From the NCBI GenBank assembly GCA_045129695.1, contig JBGVJZ010000006.1, positions 33,586 to 97,585 on the forward strand: a stretch of DNA of 64,000 nucleotides, written 5' to 3'. A program made the position numbers and the translations under genes. This document shows, piece by piece, positions 18,280-26,488 of this stretch. The notes under the pieces were generated by a model. That model was not told the origin of the DNA. It ran no database searches and was given only the letters and a program-made list of their open reading frames with translations. Position 1 is the stretch's first letter; every line of letters begins with the position of its first letter. This DNA is from Eshraghiella sp045129695 (GTDB taxonomy: Bacteria > Bacillota > Clostridia > Lachnospirales > Lachnospiraceae).

Positions 18280-18288
18280 ATTATATCA
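18280..18288 (-). promoter_or_regulatory. Extended -10 promoter of the partner-switching operon
   Basis: On the minus strand TGATATAAT is an extended -10 (TGn plus TATAAT) about 45 nt before the cNMP-DUF2225 start. No good -35 box is seen, which is typical for extended -10 promoters. Confidence 0.5.
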
Positions 18289-18293
18289 TGTAA

Positions 18294-19070
18294 TTAATCC
18301 AAAAAACCTTCATCGCTCAAAACCTTCAATGATTGAATCTGATTCTCTATTGATGTTGTTTCTATCAATACAGCAGCATCTCTCATATAGCTTTCATAAG
18401 ATTTATAAAATCCTGCACGGTCTATTTTTCCATTTCCCCATGCAAGATGAAGATCACTTACCAAATCATTGTCATTTATATGAATATGCTTCACATACTT
18501 TCCAAGCTTCTGTGACCATATTTCCGGATTAACCTTAGATATTGATGCATGAGCATAATCAAGGCATACACCATAATTAGAATAGCTGCACAGCTGTTCC
18601 GATAACTTAACCATTATATCCGGTGTAGTATCAAACATATTTTCCAAATATATTGATATATCCTTATGCCTTTCAAGTATTTCACTCCAACACACAACAT
18701 TCTGCTTAATCCAGCTTTCTATGTATGCTTCAGTATTAAGAAACGGATTATAATTAGTATGAAACACAACACCTAATGCTCCGACCTTCTTTGCAGCTTC
18801 AATGCTCTGCTCAATTCTTAACACTGAAATTTCACGAATCCTGCTATCAACGCTGAATGGTATCACATCAAAAAAAGCTCCATGAATCGTGCAATATTCA
18901 GGCAATAAATTTTGTGAATATGTCTCAATAATCTGATTCAGTCTGTTTCCATCATCCAATACAGCCGGATTATAAAAATCATTATATTCAAACCCCAACG
19001 AATATTTTTCTGCAAGAGACAACGATTCCTGTAGATTATTTATATCAGGAATTATAAGTAATTGTTTCAT
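18294..19070 (-). CDS. Sugar phosphate isomerase/epimerase-like TIM-barrel protein
   Basis: This 258-residue protein is of the xylose-isomerase-like (AP endonuclease 2) fold. Metal-site-like motifs are YCTIHGAFFD, GVVFHTNYNP, IYLENMFD, GVCLDYAHAS and KHIHINDND. These have the spaced His/Glu/Asp ligands expected for a divalent-metal TIM barrel. The exact sugar substrate cannot be named. AGGAGG precedes ATG. It lies upstream of the partner-switching operon in the same direction, but the promoter between them suggests at least partly independent expression. Confidence 0.75.
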   Translation of the reverse strand: MKQLLIIPDINNLQESLSLAEKYSLGFEYNDFYNPAVLDDGNRLNQIIETYSQNLLPEYCTIHGAFFDVIPFSVDSRIREISVLRIEQSIEAAKKVGALGVVFHTNYNPFLNTEAYIESWIKQNVVCWSEILERHKDISIYLENMFDTTPDIMVKLSEQLCSYSNYGVCLDYAHASISKVNPEIWSQKLGKYVKHIHINDNDLVSDLHLAWGNGKIDRAGFYKSYESYMRDAAVLIETTSIENQIQSLKVLSDEGFLD

Positions 19071-19186
19071 GCCAAGCCTCCTAGTTTATCAGTTGTGATA
19101 CTTATTACAAACTGTTATCTAATACTTTTACCGCCCTAAAAAACTGCAATAATTATATCAAAAACAGCAATGTATAACAACAAATT

Positions 19187-19948
19187 TCAAAGTCTTCCTG
19201 TTATTTTATATTGAACTATAGCAAAAAATTCCCTGACCATATAATTTACAAACAGAATCCTGTCCGATTCTGCCGGAATTCCGCTTACTTCATACCCTTT
19301 CTTCTCACATATCTTCACAGCCCTGTATATATGAAAATTATTAGTCACAACCCCAATAGAAGGACTTTCTCCTTCAAAATTACTTTCTATTATATTCATT
19401 GAAAATTCAATATTCTCTTCTGTGCTGGTGGACTTATCCTCCATTATTATCCGTTCAGGATTAATACCATTTTCAATCAGATAGTTATACATACACTGTG
19501 CCTCGGATAAATCCTCACCCGGTCCCTTTCCACCTGACACAACAGCTATTGTATCAGGATTCTCATCCAGATATTCCTTTGCCGCTTCCAGTCTTTTTCT
19601 AAGGGAATTAGTTATTCTGGTGCCCCTTACCTGTGCTCCCAGAACAATTACATAGTCAAGATTATTCTGCGGCTTAACGGTCATTACCGACACAACCAGG
19701 CCCTCCACTACACCGAAAAACACAGCACACAGGCTTATAAAAATTACGAACCCTCTCTTAAGCCCCGTCGGAATATGCCATATTCGCTTATAATCCAAAA
19801 ATCCTGCAATCGTAATAATAGCAAAAAATACAAATGCCGCGAACCACACGGGTGCAAAAGCTGTCCCAATACCTGCATACCCCACCATAATGCACCAATA
19901 TATAAGACAAACTAATGTCAAAAAACCAAATAAAATAATAAAACTCAT
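19187..19948 (-). CDS. YdcF/SanA-like DUF218 membrane protein
   Basis: This 253-residue protein has three to four N-terminal membrane segments (about 1-80), then a DUF218 domain: LDYVIVLGAQVRGTRITNSL, VVSGGKGPGEDLSEAQ, MEDKSTSTEEN and VTNNFHIYRA. These are the family's conserved GxxSGG/E/ST..N/H residues. Family members are linked to envelope or vancomycin-related phenotypes in some bacteria, but the reaction is uncertain. It is a single gene with its own ribosome site (GGAGG) and lies divergent from prfC. Confidence 0.85.
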   Translation of the reverse strand: MSFIILFGFLTLVCLIYWCIMVGYAGIGTAFAPVWFAAFVFFAIITIAGFLDYKRIWHIPTGLKRGFVIFISLCAVFFGVVEGLVVSVMTVKPQNNLDYVIVLGAQVRGTRITNSLRKRLEAAKEYLDENPDTIAVVSGGKGPGEDLSEAQCMYNYLIENGINPERIIMEDKSTSTEENIEFSMNIIESNFEGESPSIGVVTNNFHIYRAVKICEKKGYEVSGIPAESDRILFVNYMVREFFAIVQYKITGRL

Positions 19949-20024
19949 ACTTCCTCCTTTTTTAGCAAAATATTTCTTTTATTATAATATAAATTAACCA
20001 GAAAATGAAATGATTTTTATTATA

Positions 20025-20054
20025 TTGAAATAAAACCTAATACTATGCTATAAT
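20025..20054 (+). promoter_or_regulatory. Promoter of prfC
   Basis: TTGAAA (20025-20030) and TATAAT (20049-20054) are separated by 18 nt. TGC directly before the -10 makes it an extended -10. Confidence 0.65.
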
Positions 20055-20108
20055 TTTGAAGAATTTTGACGTATAAAGCGTCTAAAAAAAGATAAAGAGG
20101 ACAAAACA

Positions 20109-21698
20109 TTGGCTAATTTAAATGATGAAATCAAAAAAAGAAGAACATTTGCCATAATTTCCCATCCGGATGCCGGTAAAACAACCCTGACAGAGAAATT
20201 TCTTCTCTACGGAGGAGCCATCAACCTTGCCGGCTCCGTAAAAGGTAAGAAAACTGCCAAGCACGCCGTTTCTGACTGGATGGAAATTGAAAAAGAAAGA
20301 GGTATTTCCGTTACTTCTTCCGTTCTTCAGTTTAATTATGACGGATACTGCATTAACATACTGGACACTCCCGGACATGAAGATTTCTCCGAGGATACCT
20401 ATCGTACCTTAATGGCTGCCGACTCAGCCGTAATGGTTATTGATGGTTCAAAGGGTGTTGAGAAGCAGACCATCAAGCTTTTCAAGGTATGTGTAATGCG
20501 TCATATTCCTATTTTTACTTTTATTAATAAGATGGACAGGGATGCTAATGACCCGTTTGAGCTTTGTGACGAAATAGAGAGCATTCTCGGAATCAAGACC
20601 TGTCCTGTTAACTGGCCTATAGGTTCAGGTAAGGAATTTAAGGGTGTTTATGACAGAAACACCGGAGTTGTATCGACTTTTACTGCTGCGATGAACGGTC
20701 AGAAGGAGGTTGAAGAAAAAGACTTTCCTGTTGACTCTGATGAATTAATTAACGAAATCGGCTCTTCCTTCCGAGAAAAATTATTGGAAGATATTGAATT
20801 GCTTGACGGAGCTGGTGCAGATTTTGATATGGATGCAGTAAGTGCCGGAGAATTATCACCTGTATTTTTCGGCTCTGCATTAACCAATTTCGGTGTAGAG
20901 ACATTTTTGCGTCATTTTCTTCAGATGACCACCTCTCCACTGCCAAGACTTTCCAATGATGGTCTGATAGACCCATTTAAGGAAGACTTTTCCGCTTTTG
21001 TATTTAAAATACAGGCCAACATGAACAAAGCCCACAGGGACAGAATTGCTTTCATGCGTATCTGTTCTGGTGAATTTGAAGCCGGCATGGAGGTTAACCA
21101 TGTTCAGGGCGGACGTAAGGTTAAGCTTTCCCAGCCACAGCAGTTAATGGCTTCTGAGCGTAAGATTATTGAAAAAGCCTATGCCGGAGATATTATCGGT
21201 GTATTTGATCCGGGAATTTTCTCAATCGGTGACACACTATGCATCTCCAATAAAAAATTTGAATATGAAGGAATTCCTACTTTTGCCCCTGAGCATTTCG
21301 CAAGGGTTCGACAGATTGATACAATGAAAAGAAAACAGTTCATAAAGGGTATTAATCAGATTGCACAGGAAGGTGCCATTCAGATTTTTCAGGAGTTTAA
21401 TACCGGTATGGAGGAAATCATCGTAGGTGTTGTAGGTGTTCTCCAGTTTGACGTATTAAAATTTCGTCTGGAATCAGAATACAATGTAGAAATCAGACTT
21501 GAGCCTCTCCCATACGAATATATCCGCTGGATTGGCAATCCTACCGAGGTCAATATCGACCGCCTCGTAGGAACCTCAGATATGAAGAAAATCATGGATC
21601 TCAAAGGTCGTCCTCTACTTCTGTTCATTAATGAATGGAGTATCGGAATGGTATTAGACAGAAACAAAGGACTTGTACTGAATGACTTTGCAAAGTAA
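20109..21698 (+). CDS. prfC: Peptide chain release factor 3
   Basis: This 529-residue translational GTPase recycles RF1/RF2 from ribosomes. GTP-binding motifs are HPDAGKTTLTEK (G1), GISVTSS (G2), DTPGHEDFSEDT (G3) and NKMDRDANDP (G4). The length matches the family. Translation starts at TTG 20109, with AAAGAGG 8 nt upstream and the typical ANLNDEIKKRRTFAIISHPD start. No ATG is available at the right place. It is monocistronic, with a terminator downstream. Confidence 0.96.
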   Translation: MANLNDEIKKRRTFAIISHPDAGKTTLTEKFLLYGGAINLAGSVKGKKTAKHAVSDWMEIEKERGISVTSSVLQFNYDGYCINILDTPGHEDFSEDTYRTLMAADSAVMVIDGSKGVEKQTIKLFKVCVMRHIPIFTFINKMDRDANDPFELCDEIESILGIKTCPVNWPIGSGKEFKGVYDRNTGVVSTFTAAMNGQKEVEEKDFPVDSDELINEIGSSFREKLLEDIELLDGAGADFDMDAVSAGELSPVFFGSALTNFGVETFLRHFLQMTTSPLPRLSNDGLIDPFKEDFSAFVFKIQANMNKAHRDRIAFMRICSGEFEAGMEVNHVQGGRKVKLSQPQQLMASERKIIEKAYAGDIIGVFDPGIFSIGDTLCISNKKFEYEGIPTFAPEHFARVRQIDTMKRKQFIKGINQIAQEGAIQIFQEFNTGMEEIIVGVVGVLQFDVLKFRLESEYNVEIRLEPLPYEYIRWIGNPTEVNIDRLVGTSDMKKIMDLKGRPLLLFINEWSIGMVLDRNKGLVLNDFAK

Positions 21699-21735
21699 AT
21701 GCATGAGCAATGAGCCATGCACGGATGAGCTGAAT

Positions 21736-21766
21736 TGTCTGCTGTGAGCGTGCTCACATGCAGACA
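21736..21766. other. Near-perfect extragenic palindrome after prfC
   Basis: TGTCTGC-TGTGAGC-GT-GCTCACA-TGCAGACA forms a 14-bp stem with one bulged A and a 2-nt loop. It is GC-richer than its surroundings and is flanked by repeated GAGC/GCATG words (21699-21725). It has no T run, so it is not a classical terminator. Function unknown. Confidence 0.5.
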
Positions 21767-21791
21767 TGTTCATGCGGTGATTTGCACAGAA

Positions 21792-21815
21792 AAAAGCTCA
21801 CCTTCGTGAGCTTTT
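21792..21815. terminator. Bidirectional terminator between prfC and the zinc-ribbon gene
   Basis: AAAAGCTCAC and GTGAGCTTTT form a perfect 10-bp hairpin with a CTTC loop. It lies between two convergent genes. Confidence 0.85.
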
Positions 21816-21849
21816 CATAAACAGCAACAGCTGTCACCAGCTTATTATA

Positions 21850-22611
21850 TTAATTAGGCATTACATACCAGTTTCCTGCTGATTTGTATAAAGTTAATAC
21901 AGACTCTTCTTCTTCCCATTCTTCATCATAATAGTTCCATCTCTCGTAAGAAACCTCTACTTCACAAATCTTCTGAATGCTTACTTTGACATCCGTATCA
22001 TCTTCAATCTCTTCAATGACATCCTTAACATCATCTCTGTCATAATAGTCTTTGTCTTCAATCTTAATGCGTCTGTATTTAATCTCGTAGTCATCATCAT
22101 GCCATACCGCTGCAAGATCATAACTATCCTGAAGATCCTCAATCAATTCTCTCTTGGTCATATCTTCGCTTTCCTTAATTGCTTTCAGCATTGTATTAGA
22201 CATTGTAGCATTGATATATTTCTTAGCATTCATATCAGCTTCTGCACTATAGTATGCTTTAATTGCACCCTTCATTGTAAGACTTCCGCTTCCGACTATA
22301 CTTCTGAAGAAAAATACAACAAACCAGATTAAGAAAACTGACGCTACAGCTGCTACGGGAATAAGCCATACCTTATTCTTCACGAGCTTCTTAAGCTTAT
22401 TCTCTGATGGTACCCCTGCTGCACCGGCAGCCTGTGGTGCTCCATATGACTGTGCATATGTATACTGTGGCTGACCCTGTGGCTGACCCTGTGACTGAGG
22501 CTGTGGCTGACCCTGTGACTGAGGCTGAACCTCCGGCTGCTTAGTTCCGCAGCTACCACAAAACCTGGTGGCATCCTCTAACTGTGTACCGCAATTACTA
22601 CAAAACTTCAT
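21850..22611 (-). CDS. Zinc-ribbon membrane protein with Q/P-rich linker
   Basis: The 253-residue protein has an N-terminal zinc ribbon (MKFCSNCGTQLEDATRFCGSCG, i.e. CxxC...CxxC, split here by position 4-21). A low-complexity Gln/Pro/Ser linker (about 28-65) is encoded by short CCCTGTGGCTGA-type repeats. One membrane segment (about 83-104) is followed by an acidic extracytoplasmic domain (about 105-253) with Tyr/Trp-rich repeats ending SAGNWYVMPN. This resembles zinc-ribbon/DUF4878-like stress or envelope proteins. Function unknown. GGAGG precedes ATG. Confidence 0.75.
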   Translation of the reverse strand: MKFCSNCGTQLEDATRFCGSCGTKQPEVQPQSQGQPQPQSQGQPQGQPQYTYAQSYGAPQAAGAAGVPSENKLKKLVKNKVWLIPVAAVASVFLIWFVVFFFRSIVGSGSLTMKGAIKAYYSAEADMNAKKYINATMSNTMLKAIKESEDMTKRELIEDLQDSYDLAAVWHDDDYEIKYRRIKIEDKDYYDRDDVKDVIEEIEDDTDVKVSIQKICEVEVSYERWNYYDEEWEEEESVLTLYKSAGNWYVMPN

Positions 22612-22673
22612 TACTATTCCTCCAAATGTGTATTTTTAAACATTATACATAAATAATTGCAACCATGCAAGTA

Positions 22674-24053
22674 TTAAAATGCCGGCTCATCAACAATTGA
22701 AACATAGCTTAGTTCCGCGAGAGTTCTCACATCCGTATTGCTGCCATCAATATAACCAAAATATCCGGCAATATCATTATCCCCCATCATAACATCTGCT
22801 CCGAGGAGAAAATACATTAACCCATTATTGGAATCATCATTAGTCACATCAACAAAATACCATTTGCCATCCAGCAGTACCACATTCCATGCATGCTCCG
22901 CATTAATAACAACATCGCATTCAATTCCCATCGCATTTAACAGGACCTTGTATGCCTTGGCATACCCCTCACATACTGCCTCCTTATTAATAAGAGCTCC
23001 ATAAGCCGTCTGAATCATATATGAACCATTATCATTATAGCTGACTCTGCTCCTTAAGTATTCATGTGCAGCATAAATTTTGTCATAATCCGTTCCTGAA
23101 AAAGCTGCTTTCACATTATTAACAGTCTCCTCCTGCAAAGCAAGCTGTTCATATGTATTATAGGAATAATAATAAATTGCATATACCGAATGACTTCCAA
23201 CGTTATTTTCAATATCCTGAACCTTCTTAAACATAAAAAGTGCTACACCATTACTATAGTACTTCTGATAATCCAGTCCCAGCGAATCGTAAAGGAATCT
23301 GTCCCTTTCATTAAAATTATAAAAGGACGGCTCCGCCTCTGCCTTACTCTTAAGCACATCCATTTCACCGGCCAAATCATCAAAAAGTCCCTTTGGCGTA
23401 ATAACATATCTGACCTGCTTCTTGCCCTCTTTCAATGTAAGAATTTCTTTACCGAAATCCGAGAGCTCATCCTGAGTTATAACAGGCTTATAAGCTTTGT
23501 CTGTAACCAGCTTGGAATAATAATCAAAATCAGGCTTATCAACAATTATCTTGGTAAAGGAGAACACAGCACTATCTTCACTGTTAACATCAATCGTTGG
23601 CACCTCGGTGGTTGGACTGACCGTTGCCGGCTTAGTTGCCGGAGATATTGTAGTGCTCTCTGTAATTGCCGCAGAAGTACTTTCTTGCGTTGTGGTTATA
23701 TTCTCAACTGTTTCTGCTGTTGTAGGAGCCGTTGTGACATTAATAACCGTTGTTGAAGGCTGCTGTGAAGTTGTTGTATTGGTGGTGGACGGAGCCTCCG
23801 TCACAATGGTCGTAATATCCATCGTAGTGGTATCGTCCCCCGAAGTGGCATTAACTGACGTATCCGGCTGTACCGTATTGTCCAAAACGCCCTCGTCTCT
23901 AATGGAAATGCTCTCAGAAAGCTGAGTTGTAGACATAGTATTGCTACTATTATGAGGCATATTACCCATACGACTCAGATTAACAGTCGCAAAAATAATA
24001 CACCCAAATAAAACCGCTGAACCTGCGGCAATGAGTATTCTTTTTTTAATCAT
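22674..24053 (-). CDS. Membrane-anchored transglutaminase-like protein with Thr/Ser-rich stalk
   Basis: The protein has 459 residues. An N-terminal signal-anchor (about 5-27) is followed by a long Thr/Ser-rich low-complexity stalk (about 35-150, runs like TTTMDITTIVTEAPSTTN). A folded region and a transglutaminase-like core come next (about 330-430). Its Cys-His-Asp triad is visible as EAVCEGYAKAY, NAEHAWNVVLLDGKWYFVDVTNDD. Such domains act as proteases, cyclases or crosslinkers on cell-surface proteins. The stalk suggests it reaches through the cell wall and could be O-glycosylated (inference). Substrate unknown. Confidence 0.82.
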   Translation of the reverse strand: MIKKRILIAAGSAVLFGCIIFATVNLSRMGNMPHNSSNTMSTTQLSESISIRDEGVLDNTVQPDTSVNATSGDDTTTMDITTIVTEAPSTTNTTTSQQPSTTVINVTTAPTTAETVENITTTQESTSAAITESTTISPATKPATVSPTTEVPTIDVNSEDSAVFSFTKIIVDKPDFDYYSKLVTDKAYKPVITQDELSDFGKEILTLKEGKKQVRYVITPKGLFDDLAGEMDVLKSKAEAEPSFYNFNERDRFLYDSLGLDYQKYYSNGVALFMFKKVQDIENNVGSHSVYAIYYYSYNTYEQLALQEETVNNVKAAFSGTDYDKIYAAHEYLRSRVSYNDNGSYMIQTAYGALINKEAVCEGYAKAYKVLLNAMGIECDVVINAEHAWNVVLLDGKWYFVDVTNDDSNNGLMYFLLGADVMMGDNDIAGYFGYIDGSNTDVRTLAELSYVSIVDEPAF

Positions 24054-24147
24054 TTATATAAACCCTCTATCAAAACGTCATCACATGGATGACCGGACAA
24101 AAAACTAAATTAATATGTTACAAATATATATATAAACAAATAATAAC

Positions 24148-24176
24148 TTGCAAAAACAAAAAGTAATTTCTATACT
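24148..24176 (+). promoter_or_regulatory. Possible promoter of the PHP-domain gene
   Basis: TTGCAA (24148-24153) and TATACT (24171-24176) are separated by 17 nt, giving an untranslated leader of about 75 nt. The rest of the 24054-24256 gap is AT-rich with no other clear signal. Confidence 0.45.
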
Positions 24177-24256
24177 TTATTATAGTGTAACAAATATAAT
24201 GTGCTTTTTCCATAGTAAAAATGTGTCAAAATTTGTAAAATATTAGGAGAATAATT

Positions 24257-25099
24257 ATGAGATTTGTAGACTTACATGTACATTCAACTGCTTCGGATGG
24301 TACTTTCAGCCCAAGAGAGCTTGTAAAAGCAGCATCAAAATGCGGTTTGTCAGCCTTTGCCTTAACCGACCACGACACAGTTGCAGGAATTGACCCTGCA
24401 ATCGAAGCAGGAACTGCCCATAATATCGAGGTAATTCCGGGTATCGAAATCAGTACTAATTATAAAGATAAAGAAATTCATATCGTTGGAATTTATATAA
24501 ATCACCATGATGAGAATTTTATAAGAGGCATAGGAAGCGAAATTGAACGCAGGAACAGACGGAACAGTATTTTAATTGATAAATTTAATGAACATGGTTT
24601 TCCCATCTCGATGGACGAAATGATTTCAACGTTCCCTGACAGCGTTATTACAAGAGCTCATTTTGCCGCTTTTATGGTCAAAAAAGGTTATGTGAACAGC
24701 AATAAGGAAGCATTTGACAGATACCTTGGAGACGGAATGTCACTTTATGTACCAAGAGAAAGAAAAAGTCCCGGAGAGGCAATCGAACTTATCAGAAGTG
24801 CAGGTGGAGTTCCAATTCTTGCACATCCGCTGCTATACCATCTCACACTCGGGGAATTAAGAGACTTGTGCAGTGAGCTGATAGAATACGGACTTATAGG
24901 AATTGAGACAATGTATTCCACCTATAAGGGATTTGACGAGCAGAATATACGGGCACTCGCCAGAGAGATGAATATGTTGGAATCCGGCGGTTCGGATTTT
25001 CATGGTGCCAATAAGCCGCATATCCGATTAGGCAGCGGAATGGGTAATTTAAGAATTAACTATTCCTACCTTGAAAAGCTCAGAAATTCAATACGTTAA
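24257..25099 (+). CDS. PHP-domain phosphoesterase
   Basis: This 280-residue PHP-superfamily metal-dependent phosphoesterase resembles the YciV/RNase AM group, which acts on 3',5'-nucleotide bisphosphates and RNA 5' ends. Metal-ligand motifs are DLHVHSTASDG, LTDHDTVAGI, IPGIEIS, RAHFA, AHPLLY and SGSDFHG-like (ESGGSDFHGANKPH). The length matches the family. GGAG precedes ATG. It is a single gene, terminated by a strong hairpin. Confidence 0.88.
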   Translation: MRFVDLHVHSTASDGTFSPRELVKAASKCGLSAFALTDHDTVAGIDPAIEAGTAHNIEVIPGIEISTNYKDKEIHIVGIYINHHDENFIRGIGSEIERRNRRNSILIDKFNEHGFPISMDEMISTFPDSVITRAHFAAFMVKKGYVNSNKEAFDRYLGDGMSLYVPRERKSPGEAIELIRSAGGVPILAHPLLYHLTLGELRDLCSELIEYGLIGIETMYSTYKGFDEQNIRALAREMNMLESGGSDFHGANKPHIRLGSGMGNLRINYSYLEKLRNSIR

Positions 25100-25104
25100 T
25101 TTAA

Positions 25105-25151
25105 AAAGAGTGTAATAGAAATATTGATGACATATTTCTATTACACTCTTT
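25105..25151. terminator. Strong bidirectional terminator
   Basis: A perfect 20-bp stem (AAAGAGTGTAATAGAAATAT and its complement) with a TGATGAC loop lies between the convergent PHP and DUF815 genes. Confidence 0.9.
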
Positions 25152-25157
25152 GGTACT

Positions 25158-26444
25158 TTATTGTTCTTCAAAACCTGAAAGATAATTCATAAACTGTTGT
25201 GCATTTCTTCCCGATAAACCTCCATGGGAAATTTCCCATTTATTGGCCTCCAAAAGCAGCTCCGCCTCGTCCATCTTAATATTATTTTTCTTTGCAAGCC
25301 CTTTAATTATCTCATTGAATTGTCTCTTATCCGGTGAACCGTAATAGATTGATACACCAAATCTTGCTGCAAGAGATAATTTTTCCTGAACGGTATCCCT
25401 TGAATGAAGATCATCATCCCTCTCCTCCTTATCGGAGAACTTCTCTCTGACAAGATGCCGTCTGTTAGAGGTCGCATATATAAGCACGTTATCAGGCCTT
25501 TTCTCCAGTCCACCCTCTATTACAGCCTTTAAAAATTTATATTCTATCTCAAATTCTTCAAATGACAAATCATCCATATAAATTATGAATTTGTAATTAC
25601 GATCCTTTATCTGATTAATAACATCTGATAAATCCTTAAACTGATGCTTGTATATCTCAATCATTCTTAAGCCCCTGTCGTAATATTCATTAAGAATTGC
25701 TTTTATGCTTGAGGATTTACCTGTTCCGCTGTCTCCAAACAGCAGAACATTATTAGCCTTCCTGCCCGCAAGAAACGCCTCGGTATTATCTGTGAGTTTC
25801 TTTTTCTGTGCTTCATATCCGATTAAATCATTAAGGTATATATGCTCAACGCTTATTACAGGTTCTATATTACATGAAACTGAATCTGATTTATGGTTAA
25901 TTCTGAATGCTTTAAACATTCCAAACTTACCTACACCAATTTCGCCATAGAAACGACATACAGTTCTCATAAACTCATCTGCATCCTTCGCAACAGATAA
26001 CTGCTCAGTCATATCAATTATACTGTTACGTATTCTTTTATTGAAATATTTATCCTGTTCATTATTATTTTCAAAATCTGTAAGCATTGACAGATTAGTA
26101 TTATATTTGTAATCAAAAATATACAGATCAGTATTAAAAATCTTCATAAGTACTTCAAAATCATGGTGTGCAGCTTTGTTAATACTTCCTTCAATATACC
26201 CCTTTCTTTCACAGGATATACTGAAAACATTCTCATTGGCAGCAATTATGTATGCCACATAATCCTTCCAAAGATCACCTTTAAATCCCATTTTCTCAGA
26301 TACTGCAAGAATATGTGCCATAACCTCTGCAATATCCTCCTGAATTGACTCTAAATCCATTACATCATACGCAATTTCCATAAGCAGCCTGAATATTCTC
26401 TTATTCTCCGGCTCTCTGTATAAATACATCATGGGCGTTTTCAT
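25158..26444 (-). CDS. DUF815-family AAA ATPase
   Basis: This 428-residue protein has an N-terminal helical region (about 1-205) and a C-terminal AAA module. Walker A is LLFGDSGTGKSSS (about 234-246) and Walker B is KFIIYMDDLSFEEFE. A sensor region (LIYATSNRRHLVREKF) and SRDTVQEKLSLAARFG complete the DUF815 signature. Cellular role is not established. It follows pheA in the same direction by 44 nt and may share its transcript. Confidence 0.88.
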   Translation of the reverse strand: MKTPMMYLYREPENKRIFRLLMEIAYDVMDLESIQEDIAEVMAHILAVSEKMGFKGDLWKDYVAYIIAANENVFSISCERKGYIEGSINKAAHHDFEVLMKIFNTDLYIFDYKYNTNLSMLTDFENNNEQDKYFNKRIRNSIIDMTEQLSVAKDADEFMRTVCRFYGEIGVGKFGMFKAFRINHKSDSVSCNIEPVISVEHIYLNDLIGYEAQKKKLTDNTEAFLAGRKANNVLLFGDSGTGKSSSIKAILNEYYDRGLRMIEIYKHQFKDLSDVINQIKDRNYKFIIYMDDLSFEEFEIEYKFLKAVIEGGLEKRPDNVLIYATSNRRHLVREKFSDKEERDDDLHSRDTVQEKLSLAARFGVSIYYGSPDKRQFNEIIKGLAKKNNIKMDEAELLLEANKWEISHGGLSGRNAQQFMNYLSGFEEQ

Positions 26445-26488
26445 GTTGCCTCCAATCTGCCGCCATTATATATAGCGACCATTACACA

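Noticed and set aside
22430..22530. Short direct repeats that might be a regulatory repeat or mobile-element end.
   Set aside because: They encode the Gln/Pro/Ser-rich linker of the zinc-ribbon protein and are ordinary low-complexity coding repeats.
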